A stretch of 55,724 bases of DNA, from positions 1 to 55,724 of the forward strand of contig WBUN01000034.1 of assembly GCA_008933705.1 (NCBI GenBank), read 5' to 3'. The notes under the pieces are model-generated. The model made no database searches. It saw only the letters and a program-made list of their open reading frames with translations, and had not been told where the DNA came from. The position numbers and the translations under genes are program-made. Shown here piece by piece: positions 16,666 to 25,328 of this stretch. Origin of the DNA: Hyphomicrobiaceae bacterium (lineage in GTDB: Bacteria > Pseudomonadota > Alphaproteobacteria > Rhizobiales > Hyphomicrobiaceae). Position 1 is the stretch's first letter. Every line of letters begins with the position of its first letter.

Positions 16666-18183
16666 ATGAGCGACGAACCTCTTTATCAGCTCACATTCAC
16701 GCAGCGCGTCCTGGTGCTCGTCACAATCGTGCTGAGCTGCACGATATACGCGGGCTCCGTGCTGATCTCGTCTGCACTGCTTCCGCAGCTACAGGGAGCT
16801 CTTTCAGCGACACAAGACGAAGTGTCGTGGGTTATGACCTTCAACATCGTCGCGACCGCGGTGGCGACGCCGGCGACAGGATGGCTGGCCGATCGCTTTG
16901 GTCAACGCGCAACCATGATCTGGAGTGCCTTGGTCTTTGCACTCTCGACCTTCATGTGCGGCGCATCGAACTCTCTCAACGAGCTCATCTTCTGGCGTAT
17001 CGTGCAGGGCGCGGCAGGCGCGCCGCTGGTGCCGCTCGGGCAGACAATCCTGCTCGACAGCTTTCCGCGCAGCCAGCACAGCACCGTGATCTCGGTTTTT
17101 GGCATGGCCAACATGATCGGGCCGTCGCTGGGCCCCATGTTCGCCGGCCAGATCGCCGAGACGCTCGGCTGGCGCTGGGGCTTCTGGATGGTGGTGCCGG
17201 TCGCCGTGGCCGCGGTCATCGGGTGCATGCTCACTCTTCCCCGCGACGAGAAGGTCCGCGAAGCACGGCTGGATTGGCTGGGCTTCATCAGCCTGTCGGC
17301 GGGCATCGCCGCGGCACAGCTCGTCTTTTCGCGTGGTCAGCGGCTCGACTGGTTCGACAGCAGCGAAATCGCGATCGCAACCTTTGTTGCTTGCTTGGCA
17401 ATCTACATATTCTGCGCGCACAGCCTGACCAGCGAGCGACCGTTCGTCCGACTGAAGCTGTTTGCCGATCGCAACTATGCGCTCGGCCTGACGCTGGTGA
17501 CACTGTTCGGCATGCTCAATTTTGCAACCATCGTCCTGCTGCCGCCCTTGCTGCAGCAGCACGCGGGATATCCCGACTCCGCGGTGGGCGAGATCGTCGG
17601 GTGGCGCGGAATCGGCTCGACGATCGGCTTCTTCTTGGCGATGCCCATGGCGCGCCTTGATCCACGCGCCAGCTTGGTCATTGGCGGACTTCTGCAGAGC
17701 GCGACCGGGCTGTGGATGATGAGCTTCGACCTCAATGTCGACATGACGACATTGGTCTTGAGCAACGCCCTGCAGGGGCTGTCGATCGGCGTGTCGTGGG
17801 TGCCTCTCACCGTCATCACGTTCTGGACGCTACCGGCTCAGTATCGAGCCGAGGCGATGTCGGTATTCCATCTGTTCCGCAATTTCGGCTCGAGCTTCTT
17901 CATCTCTGTCGCAGTCGCGGAGATCGTCAGAACGCAAACGGCCAACTATGCCCGCCTCGTCGAGCAAGTCTCTCCTTACAATCGCGTGCTTGAAATGCCG
18001 TGGGCGATGGGCGCGTGGAGCGTCGACACACTGACGGGGCTGGCCAGGCTCTCTGGAGAGATCGCGCGACAGTCGATCATGATCGGCTACAAGAACGCTT
18101 TCCTGCTGTATACGTTCGTAGCGGTGGCATCCATAGCGCTATGCCTGCTGGCCAGGCTGCCAAAGACGAAGACGCCGCCATAG
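16666..18183 (+). CDS. emrB: EmrB/QacA-family (DHA2) MFS efflux transporter
   Basis: The 505-residue protein has about 14 membrane segments. It carries the DHA2 features: the TVSTALP-like opening (SVLISSALLPQLQGALSATQDEVSWVMTFNIVATAVATPATGWLADRFGQR), with the MFS motif A variant GWLADRFGQR, and GPSLGPMFAGQIAETLGWRWGFW for motif C and its surroundings. It pairs with the EmrA-like adaptor encoded divergently to form an inner-membrane proton-driven multidrug exporter. The start at 16666 (MSDEPLYQLTF) was preferred over an upstream frame start because EmrB proteins begin close to the first helix. Confidence 0.9.
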   Translation: MSDEPLYQLTFTQRVLVLVTIVLSCTIYAGSVLISSALLPQLQGALSATQDEVSWVMTFNIVATAVATPATGWLADRFGQRATMIWSALVFALSTFMCGASNSLNELIFWRIVQGAAGAPLVPLGQTILLDSFPRSQHSTVISVFGMANMIGPSLGPMFAGQIAETLGWRWGFWMVVPVAVAAVIGCMLTLPRDEKVREARLDWLGFISLSAGIAAAQLVFSRGQRLDWFDSSEIAIATFVACLAIYIFCAHSLTSERPFVRLKLFADRNYALGLTLVTLFGMLNFATIVLLPPLLQQHAGYPDSAVGEIVGWRGIGSTIGFFLAMPMARLDPRASLVIGGLLQSATGLWMMSFDLNVDMTTLVLSNALQGLSIGVSWVPLTVITFWTLPAQYRAEAMSVFHLFRNFGSSFFISVAVAEIVRTQTANYARLVEQVSPYNRVLEMPWAMGAWSVDTLTGLARLSGEIARQSIMIGYKNAFLLYTFVAVASIALCLLARLPKTKTPP

Positions 18184-18305
18184 AATCAAGTCGGCAGGTC
18201 TCGTGAAGACGAGCACCACAGGCACTCGGCAAGACCAGGCGCCAGTGTTTGGTGGTGGCAGCGAAGTCGCATTTTTCAACAGGAGTTCAGGTCGAGCCGA
18301 CAAAC

Positions 18306-19739
18306 TCATGCATTCTGCCGCCGTCGACCACGCCACGCATCCAGGGTGAGCCAGCCCAGCACGGGCACAGAATGCAGGAACGCTGCGCCGAAGAAGAACG
18401 TGTCGCCTCGGCCGCTTTCCCACAGGGGAAAGAACAAGTAGTAGGCCGGCAACGTGACCGATGCGAGCAGAAGCGGCCAGTTCCGCAGCAGCGCCGCGAG
18501 CGGCAGAAACCAGACCGCGTACCATGGGAATTGAGCTGGCGACAGGTAGAATACGGTTGCGGCGACGACGAGGGCGGCGTGTGCAAGATCGCGCGATGCC
18601 GTCCCTGCACGGGCTGCAGCCGCAAGAGCTGTCGCCAGGCCGACGAATGCAACGGTTGTGCGTAGGAAGCGCTGCGCCATATCTTCTTCGATAAGTCCGC
18701 CGAGCCCGTATGCAGCCCAGGCAAAGAACGCGTTATTGTTGCCCCAGCTGGACGCATAGGCCGCCAGCCCTGAGTTCGGTTGAAGGGAAGAGAGCAACAC
18801 GGGGCCGATCGCCAGGGCCAGCACACCAATGAGCAACAACCCTGCAATGGCGATCCGTACCGGTTGTTTCCAGACTCTCCCCAAGACGAGGGGCACAAGC
18901 AACAGGGGCCAAATCTTTGTGCCGGCACCAGCACCCAGCAAAGCCACGGCTGCGTTGGTGCGGTTTCGCCACGCAAGCAGAATGGCGCCCAATACGAACG
19001 GCGGCACAAGCGCGTCGACGTGGACTATTCCGACCAGCACGAAGGCGACGGTGGGATTCCACCAATAGAGCGCAGACCAAAGCGGCGACGCTTTGATCTC
19101 TGCGAGCATGGCGATGAGCAACAGGAAAGTTGCCATCTCTGCAACAAGGAATACGGCGCGCAATCCATCAATCTTGAATGGGGCAATCAGGTAGGCAAGC
19201 GCGAACGAAAGCTGCGCGACTGAGGGGTAAATGGTTCGCAGATCAGGAAAGTTGATGCCCTCGATTGTTTCTCGGCCAGCCACCGCAATGGCACCGTAGC
19301 CTGATGGAACGTCTGCGGAGCCGAGAAACTGCTGCGGCGCATACCGGTAAGGATCGAGGCCATGAGCCACGACGGCCCCGTCCCAAAGATAGCGCTTGAA
19401 GTCGTCTTCCAGCGGCGCGGGCGACGCGAGCCACACCGCTCGCAAGGCCAAGCCTGCAAGGAATACGATAAGGAGTGCGGATCGGGTGGGCTGCACCCGG
19501 CCCAAACGGGGTGCCATCAACAAGAGCAGCGCCGTCGTCAACGAAAGACCGACGATAAGCGGCACCACAGATGAGATCGTTGTCGCCGTCGCATGCGTAA
19601 GCCCGCGTGTGAGCCAGACCAACGCGCATTGACCGGCCACCAGCAAGGCTCCGGCGCCCACCAACACTGCTCTCTCTCGCACCGCCGTCCGTGCACCAAT
19701 TGAAGCGCGCACATCGGCGCCAGGGCCAATCGTTGTCAT
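18306..19739 (-). CDS. GT87-like polytopic membrane glycosyltransferase
   Basis: The 477-residue protein has about ten to twelve membrane helices. It resembles the DUF2029/GT87 group of polyprenol-phosphate-sugar-dependent mannosyltransferases. An acidic motif in the first periplasmic loop, PAPLEDDFKRYLWDGAVVAHGLDPYRYAP, carries the paired Asp typical of GT-C enzymes. NFPDLRTIYPSVAQL and the later GTKIWPLLLVPLVLGR are also characteristic. No lipid carrier or polysaccharide genes are adjacent, so the acceptor is unknown. Convergent with the MFS gene. Confidence 0.72.
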   Translation of the reverse strand: MTTIGPGADVRASIGARTAVRERAVLVGAGALLVAGQCALVWLTRGLTHATATTISSVVPLIVGLSLTTALLLLMAPRLGRVQPTRSALLIVFLAGLALRAVWLASPAPLEDDFKRYLWDGAVVAHGLDPYRYAPQQFLGSADVPSGYGAIAVAGRETIEGINFPDLRTIYPSVAQLSFALAYLIAPFKIDGLRAVFLVAEMATFLLLIAMLAEIKASPLWSALYWWNPTVAFVLVGIVHVDALVPPFVLGAILLAWRNRTNAAVALLGAGAGTKIWPLLLVPLVLGRVWKQPVRIAIAGLLLIGVLALAIGPVLLSSLQPNSGLAAYASSWGNNNAFFAWAAYGLGGLIEEDMAQRFLRTTVAFVGLATALAAAARAGTASRDLAHAALVVAATVFYLSPAQFPWYAVWFLPLAALLRNWPLLLASVTLPAYYLFFPLWESGRGDTFFFGAAFLHSVPVLGWLTLDAWRGRRRQNA

Positions 19740-19942
19740 TTTTCGTGTTCGCGGTGTCGTTCAATGCCCCGTCGTCGCGATCTTCGGCGATCGTGGTAGC
19801 GTGAACAAGGGAGGCAGCGAGCCAAAATCCGCGACAGACTGCCTGCAGATGCCGGACATCTCGAATCTATTGCCCAGCGGCGTCGTTTGGTCGCGCGGAT
19901 AGAAAGGGACGCCCGCCTTGCACGACACGCTCGCGGCGCCGA

Positions 19943-20488
19943 TCAAAACGACTTGAGCGCGACCCGCGCGGCCGCAAGCCTGCGATACAGGTCCACTCGC
20001 CGCCGCACCGCCCAGACGTCATAGAGCAGGATTTCGGCTGGCCGCCAATTGGCAACCCAACCGAAGATCATGATGCCTTCGGCAAGTAGCTGGCCCAGTG
20101 CCCATTCGGGCAACATCGCCCGAACGAGTTGGCTGAGACCAATGCAGACCGCAAGGACAAGAATGCCCATGGCAAGATCGCGGCGGCCGACGCGAATGAG
20201 GTCGCTGAGATCGCGCTCCAGCATGCCGGTGCGGTACGCAAAGTAGTTGCCGATCGCGGACTCAAGCCCGCGCTCCTGGGCTTTTTGCGCCTCGCTCTCG
20301 GGGAGATGAACGACAATTCGGAAGGGCCGCCGCCGATCATCTACCTCTCGCGCCCAGCCAACGAGGTAGGCTTCCGCATCGTCGTCCAGATCGCGCTCGG
20401 TGAATGGCGACGGATCGAGCGAGTTGAAGATCTGCCCGAGCTCGTGGATGCGTACCTCGATCGTGGCATGGTCGGCGGGTTCTGCCAT
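19943..20488 (-). CDS. Small membrane protein of unknown function, divergent from archease-rtcB
   Basis: The 181-residue protein has an acidic soluble N-terminal half (IEVRIHELGQIFNSLDPSPFTERDLDDDAEAYLVGWARE, then IVVHLPESEAQ). Two hydrophobic segments follow (MGILVLAVCIGLSQLVRAML and a stretch ending GIMIFGWVANW), then a basic tail. No catalytic motif is visible. The start was set at the ATG ending at 20488; the longer frame covers the divergent promoter and archease coding sequence. Its start faces the archease start at 111 bases, suggesting a shared regulatory region. I do not recognise a named family. Confidence 0.65.
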   Translation of the reverse strand: MAEPADHATIEVRIHELGQIFNSLDPSPFTERDLDDDAEAYLVGWAREVDDRRRPFRIVVHLPESEAQKAQERGLESAIGNYFAYRTGMLERDLSDLIRVGRRDLAMGILVLAVCIGLSQLVRAMLPEWALGQLLAEGIMIFGWVANWRPAEILLYDVWAVRRRVDLYRRLAAARVALKSF

Positions 20489-20599
20489 GTGAGGACCAGT
20501 TGTGAGCACGCAGCGATTATTCGAATCTCGCGCCAAACACGGGAATCCCTGTTGATCAGCGTCAAGGTGGGCCGGCTGCTTGGTCGCTATCAGAAACGC

Positions 20600-21061
20600 A
20601 TGTGCGGACATGGCCCTATTGCAGCCGAAGGGGACAAACCCGCAGCGCCATCGTGGGAGCACTTCGCCCATGATGCAGACATAGGCGTGCGTGGTCGGGG
20701 CATCACGCCGGCTGAGGCGTTTGCCCAGGCCGCACTTGCCATGACTGCTGTGATCACGGACCCGAAGGACATCTCGCCGAGCGATGCGGTTGCGATCGAG
20801 TGCGAAGCATCAAGCCTCGATCTCCTCTTCTACAAGTGGCTCAACGCGCTCGTGTTCGAGATGGCGACACGTGGCCTGCTGTTTGGAGCATTCGAGGTTT
20901 CAGTCGAGGGGACGCGACTGACGGCCATCGCACACGGAGAGAAAGTTGATCGTGCCCGACATGCCCCGGCAGTGGAAGTGAAGGGAGCTACCCTGACCGA
21001 ACTCAAGGTCGAGCATGAGCCGTCGGGTTGGTGGCTGGCGCAGTGCGTCGTTGACGTGTGA
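20600..21061 (+). CDS. Archease
   Basis: This 153-residue protein is of the archease family, the cofactor that activates RtcB RNA ligase and widens its nucleotide use. Diagnostic segments are WEHFAHDADIGVRGRG near the start, with its metal-binding acidic residues; AFAQAALAMTAVITD; and LDLLFYKWLNALVFEMATRGLLF. The C-terminal GWWLAQCVVDV is the expected last strand. The start was set at the ATG at 20600, close to the conserved core. The rtcB start follows 28 bases downstream, so the two are cotranscribed. Confidence 0.88.
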   Translation: MCGHGPIAAEGDKPAAPSWEHFAHDADIGVRGRGITPAEAFAQAALAMTAVITDPKDISPSDAVAIECEASSLDLLFYKWLNALVFEMATRGLLFGAFEVSVEGTRLTAIAHGEKVDRARHAPAVEVKGATLTELKVEHEPSGWWLAQCVVDV

Positions 21062-21089
21062 CGCTGCAATGCGGCCAAGGAGATGCGTC

Positions 21090-22520
21090 GTGGATATCAA
21101 ATTGTTCGACAGGATTTCCGACACCGAATGGCAAGCGCCGCCGAAAGGCGCCATGCGTGTGCCTGCCATCATATTTGCGACCGAGAGCCTCATCCGCGAC
21201 ATGGATGACAAGGTCTTTCTCCAGATCACCAATGTCGCCACACTGCCCGGCATCGTCCGAGCAGCCTACGCCATGCCGGATGCGCACTGGGGCTATGGCT
21301 TTCCGATAGGCGGAGTGGCCGCCTTCGACGCTGATGCGGGCGGCGTCATTTCCGCCGGCGGCGTAGGCTTCGACATCTCGTGTGGGGTTCGCACCCATCT
21401 CACCGGCCTGCCACGCCAGTACATCGAGGAACGGAAGGATGACTTGGCCAATGCCCTCTACAGGCAGGTGCCCGTGGGCGTTGGCGCCGAGGGCAAGATT
21501 TCTCTCGACGATCAGGAGATGACCGCAATGCTTGCGGGGGGAGCAACCTGGGCCCTTGACCGCGGATGGGGTCGTGCTGACGACCTCGAGCGCATCGAGG
21601 AGGGCGGACAATGCGACGGCGCAGACCCAGCCGCCGTCTCCAACCACGCTCGCAAGCGCCAGCACCGCGAGATGGGCACGCTTGGATCGGGCAACCACTA
21701 CCTCGAAGTGCAGGAAGTCGCCGAGATCTTCGACGAGGCCATCGCCAGCGCCTACGGATTGAAGCTGGGAGAGTGCGTGGTGACGATCCACTGCGGGTCA
21801 CGCGGTCTTGGCCACCAGATCGGCACAGAGTTCCTCAGCGAGATGGCCGAAACGGCCGCATCCCAGGGCATTGTCCTGCCCGATCGCGAGCTTGCCTGCG
21901 CGCCGATCAAGTCCGACGTGGGCCAACGCTACATCGGTGCCATGCGGGCTGCCACAAACTGCGCGCTGGCCAATCGTGAGATCATCGGCCATCTGGCGCG
22001 CCAGGTCTTTGCCCAGTTCTTCACGCATGCAGAGCTGCCCCTGCTCTTCGATGTGTCGCACAATACATGCAAGATCGAGGAGCATGAGAGCGAGGGTGCG
22101 CTCAAACCCCTGCATGTTCACCGCAAGGGTGCCACGCGCGCGTTCGGGCCGGGGCATCCGAGCCTGCCGGAAGCGCTTCGGCCTTGGGGACAGCCCGTGC
22201 TGATCGGCGGCAGCATGGGAACGCAATCCTACATTCTGGCCGGCGCCGACACGAGCGAAGCCCGCGCCTTCGCTTCCGCCTGCCACGGCGCGGGCCGCCA
22301 AATGAGCCGACATCAGGCTCTCAAGACGTGGATGGGCCGTCAGGTCATCGACGAGCTGCGGGCACGAGGCATCGTCGTTCGCAGCCCCTCGGCGCGAGGC
22401 GTCGCCGAGGAAGCGCCGGGCGCCTACAAGGATGCCCGCGCCGTCGTTGATGCCGCTGAGACGGCAGGGTTGGCTAAGAAGGTCGCACGTCTCCAGCCGA
22501 TCATTTGCATCAAGGGATGA
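21090..22520 (+). CDS. rtcB: RtcB RNA-splicing ligase
   Basis: The 476-residue GTP-dependent RNA ligase joins 2',3'-cyclic phosphate or 3'-phosphate ends to 5'-OH ends. Metal and active-site residues are present: Cys98 in GFDISCGVR, the HxxxE set in GSGNHYLEV (200-207) and HCGSRGLGHQ (234-243), DVSHNTCKIEEH (321-332), and His399 in CHGAGRQMSR, the residue that carries GMP. The GTG at 21090 is the chosen start because AAGGAG lies seven bases upstream and the protein then begins VDIKLFD as in relatives. The archease gene directly upstream is its known partner. Confidence 0.95.
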   Translation: MDIKLFDRISDTEWQAPPKGAMRVPAIIFATESLIRDMDDKVFLQITNVATLPGIVRAAYAMPDAHWGYGFPIGGVAAFDADAGGVISAGGVGFDISCGVRTHLTGLPRQYIEERKDDLANALYRQVPVGVGAEGKISLDDQEMTAMLAGGATWALDRGWGRADDLERIEEGGQCDGADPAAVSNHARKRQHREMGTLGSGNHYLEVQEVAEIFDEAIASAYGLKLGECVVTIHCGSRGLGHQIGTEFLSEMAETAASQGIVLPDRELACAPIKSDVGQRYIGAMRAATNCALANREIIGHLARQVFAQFFTHAELPLLFDVSHNTCKIEEHESEGALKPLHVHRKGATRAFGPGHPSLPEALRPWGQPVLIGGSMGTQSYILAGADTSEARAFASACHGAGRQMSRHQALKTWMGRQVIDELRARGIVVRSPSARGVAEEAPGAYKDARAVVDAAETAGLAKKVARLQPIICIKG

Positions 22521-22587
22521 CCCCGACGGTCCCGGTGCAGTGGGTAGAGGAAGGTGAAGAGGATCACTGGCCATCAAGAGGAACTCC

Positions 22588-24378
22588 GTGGTGTCGCCGG
22601 CAAATGCTGATCGGTCCGCCCACCGAATATCCAACCATGCCAGTCTGAGACCGGCTCGCGAATTTGCTCGTCTGTCGCACGGGTTCTGGCTTAGCGAATA
22701 CGCTGTTCGCGCATGGTTGTTGTCGTTCGGCGTGTTCGCTCTCGTGATCGCCGATCTGTTCATTCAGGTTGGCATAAATCGCTGGAATGGTCTCTTTTTC
22801 GATGCGCTCGCGCGCAAGGACACTGCTACCGTTCTTCTCGGCATGCAGTTGATCCTGGCGCTTGCACTCGCAGCGGCAGCATCAGGTGCTGCTTTCGTCC
22901 AATGCAAGATGCGTCTACAGGTGCAATGGAGGCAATGGCTGACACAGCGCCTGATCCTCCGCTGGCTCTCCGATCGGCGATTCTACCAGCTCAGCATCGC
23001 CGGGGACCCCGCCAAGAACCCGGAATACAGAATAGCCGACGACGTCCGCATGGCGACCGAACCATTGGTCGAGTTTGTAGTCGGATTGGTAGGCTCAGTG
23101 CTCTCGGCAGCCACCTTCGTTGGCATACTCTGGTATATCGGCGGCTCGCTCGAGCTTGCGCCGTACGGAGCAGCAATTTCCATACCGGGCTTCATGGTCT
23201 TCGGCGTGCTCGCGTACTCGTTGATCACGACGATATCGACGTGGATCGTTGGACGGCCCTTGATCGGCAATCTCGAAGCCAGGAACGCGAGCGAGGCAAA
23301 TTTCCGCTACGAGCTGACCAGAATCCGCGAGAACGCCGAGAATATTGTCCTCATCAACGGCGACAACGACGAACGCCAGAGCCTGAATGCCACACTTGCA
23401 GACGTCGTCCGCAGGTGGCTCAGCGTCGTTGTGCGCGAAGCGCGTATGACGTGGCTCAGCAACGCCAACCTTGTCCTGATGCCCGTTGTGCCTCTGCTGC
23501 TCAGCGCTCCCAAGTACCTGCAAGGCAATCTCACGCTGGGCGAGTTGATGCAGATTGCGGCGGCGTTCGGACAGGTGCACTTGTCCTTGAACTGGCTGGC
23601 CAACAATGCTGTGCGCATCGCTGAATGGCTGGCTTCCGCCCGCCGAGTGGTGGAGTTATCCGCTTCATGCGATGCGCTGGACGCTGCGATCGAGGCCGCG
23701 GCAAAGGGTGGTATTGTCGTCGGTGAAAGCCCTGACGACGCGATACACATCGAGGGGCTGTCGATCACCGAGCCGAACGGCCACGTCATGGTTGACGGCC
23801 CGGAAATCGTGATCCCGCGCGGCCAAAACGTTCTGGTTCGTGGTGAACCTGGCACGGGCAAGAGCACCCTGGTTCGCGCTATGGCAGGCTTGTGGCCTTG
23901 GGGAAGCGGCCGGATATTGCGCCCGCGCGATGCACGTACTGTCTTCTTGCTGCAGCGGCCCTACATACCTCCAGGCACGCTGCGTCACGCTCTTCTCTAC
24001 CCGTCCGGCGATACAAGCACGCCGGATGAAAAGCTGCGCGACGCGCTCCGGCGCTGCGGCCTTTCACGGCTGGTCGGCCAGCTCGATGAGGAAAACGGGT
24101 GGAGCCATGCACTTTCGGGCGGAGAGCAGCAGCGCCTTGCTTTCGCGCGCCTTCTCGTTGATCGGCCGGATATCGTGATCATGGACGAGGCAACTTCGGC
24201 TTTGGACGAAGTCAGCGAAGCAAGGATGATGGAATTCCTGCGTACGGACCTCGCGGTGGTGACAGTGATCTGCGTTGCGCGACGGTCCGGATTGGACGGT
24301 TACTTCGAGCGCGAAATCAATCTGCGTCGCAGACATGGCCTGGCGCACGCCACCGTGCTCGACCGCCAAGACGCTTAG
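22588..24378 (+). CDS. SbmA/BacA-like fused ABC transporter (ABCD type)
   Basis: The 596-residue half-transporter has a six-helix ABC_membrane_2 domain (about 30-330) and a C-terminal ATPase. The membrane part has the family EYRIADDVRMATEPLVEF and WLVGRPLIGNLEA-like segments. The ATPase has Walker A GEPGTGKSTLV, signature LSGGEQQRLAFARLL and Walker B DIVIMDEATSALDE. Members include YddA, vitamin B12/bleomycin transporters and peroxisomal ABCD proteins, related to SbmA/BacA. Substrate unknown. The GTG at 22588 has AAGAGGAA upstream. A second GTG follows immediately and could also serve. Confidence 0.88.
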   Translation: MVSPANADRSAHRISNHASLRPAREFARLSHGFWLSEYAVRAWLLSFGVFALVIADLFIQVGINRWNGLFFDALARKDTATVLLGMQLILALALAAAASGAAFVQCKMRLQVQWRQWLTQRLILRWLSDRRFYQLSIAGDPAKNPEYRIADDVRMATEPLVEFVVGLVGSVLSAATFVGILWYIGGSLELAPYGAAISIPGFMVFGVLAYSLITTISTWIVGRPLIGNLEARNASEANFRYELTRIRENAENIVLINGDNDERQSLNATLADVVRRWLSVVVREARMTWLSNANLVLMPVVPLLLSAPKYLQGNLTLGELMQIAAAFGQVHLSLNWLANNAVRIAEWLASARRVVELSASCDALDAAIEAAAKGGIVVGESPDDAIHIEGLSITEPNGHVMVDGPEIVIPRGQNVLVRGEPGTGKSTLVRAMAGLWPWGSGRILRPRDARTVFLLQRPYIPPGTLRHALLYPSGDTSTPDEKLRDALRRCGLSRLVGQLDEENGWSHALSGGEQQRLAFARLLVDRPDIVIMDEATSALDEVSEARMMEFLRTDLAVVTVICVARRSGLDGYFEREINLRRRHGLAHATVLDRQDA

Positions 24379-24499
24379 TCTCTCCAAGGTGGAGTGGTTT
24401 GCGACTGAAGTGATGAGCAAGGGTTCGTTGACGGCGTTCTGAGCGGGGCACAGGCAGTGTTGTAGGCGCGAGCCAGGCGGCTGTAGACCGACATGGCGC

Positions 24500-24528
24500 T
24501 TGCTTTGTTCTCTATTTGTTCTTATTAT
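24500..24528 (+). promoter_or_regulatory. SOS promoter of imuA with LexA box in the spacer
   Basis: TTGCTT (24500-24505) and TATTAT (24523-24528) are separated by exactly 17 bases. Inside the spacer lies GTTC-TCTATTT-GTTC (24507-24521), the direct-repeat LexA box of alphaproteobacteria. LexA bound here would cover the promoter. The first candidate start codon of imuA is 27 bases downstream of the -10 box. Confidence 0.85.
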
Positions 24529-24554
24529 GACTTTTCCCCCAGCGAAGCCGTTTA

Positions 24555-25328
24555 GTGCCCGTGACATCCGAACGACATCAAAACCGCGCCGAGACCGTAG
24601 AGCATCTACGCCGCTTGCTGCCGAGGTTGGAGGGCCTTCCGGCTAGGGCCCTTCCTTTTGGTATGCCCGCGCTCGATGCCTGCCTTCCACAAGGTGGCCT
24701 TGCCTTTGGAGCCTTGCACGAGGCTGCACCCGAGGCTGCTCACGACATGCCCGCCGCTTTCGGTTTTGTCGCGGCTCTTCTCGGTCGCATGCCGCTGGGC
24801 GGGCCGGTGCTGCTGGTGACCTCGCCGCGAGGGCTTGCCGGTTACGGCCGCCCTCACGGTCATGGCCTCAACGCCCTTGGCCTCGACCCGGCCCGAATGA
24901 TCCTGGTCGAACCCCGAAATGAGCGGCAGGCTCTTTGGGCCATGGAAGAGGCGTTGCGCTCAGGCGTACCTGCAGCCGTTGCCGGTGTGATCGGGACAGG
25001 TCTTGATCTCAAGACGAGCCAAAGGCTGCAGCTGGCGGCCAGAAACTCGAGCCTGCCGCTTTTGTTGCTGCGGCCGGCGGGAGCGATGGGGGCCAGCGCG
25101 GCGGCAACCCGCTGGCGCATCGCCGCTGCCAACGCCGCACGTGATCGCTTTGGTCTCATTACTCGCTGGCGATGGCGCGTGCGGCTCGAGCGCTGCCGCA
25201 ACGGACGGTCAGGTGAGTGGTTGGTGGAGTGGGATCATGTCGCGCATCGTTTCTGTCTGGCTGCCTCGATGGCCGATCCAGCGCTTCCTCACAGCACAGG
25301 CGCGAAGCTCCTCGCGCGAGCCGGTTGA
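24555..25328 (+). CDS. imuA: ImuA, SOS mutagenesis accessory protein
   Basis: The 257-residue RecA/SulA-like protein of the damage-inducible imuA-imuB-dnaE2 cassette helps ImuB and DnaE2 carry out error-prone lesion bypass. Segments seen are ALPFGMPALDACLPQGGL at the N-terminus, the degenerate nucleotide-binding region GPVLLVTSPRGLAGYGRPHGHGLNALGLDPARMILVEP, and DLKTSQRLQLAARNSSLPLLLLRP. The start is GTG at 24555 or 24561; neither has a good ribosome-binding sequence, so the mRNA may be nearly leaderless. It overlaps imuB by 92 bases. Confidence 0.9.
   Translation: MPVTSERHQNRAETVEHLRRLLPRLEGLPARALPFGMPALDACLPQGGLAFGALHEAAPEAAHDMPAAFGFVAALLGRMPLGGPVLLVTSPRGLAGYGRPHGHGLNALGLDPARMILVEPRNERQALWAMEEALRSGVPAAVAGVIGTGLDLKTSQRLQLAARNSSLPLLLLRPAGAMGASAAATRWRIAAANAARDRFGLITRWRWRVRLERCRNGRSGEWLVEWDHVAHRFCLAASMADPALPHSTGAKLLARAG

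Noticed and set aside
19761-19946. A 61-codon reverse frame between the small membrane protein and the GT87-like gene
   Set aside because: It would use a TTG start, has no ribosome-binding sequence and resembles nothing known; kept only as a low-probability small gene.
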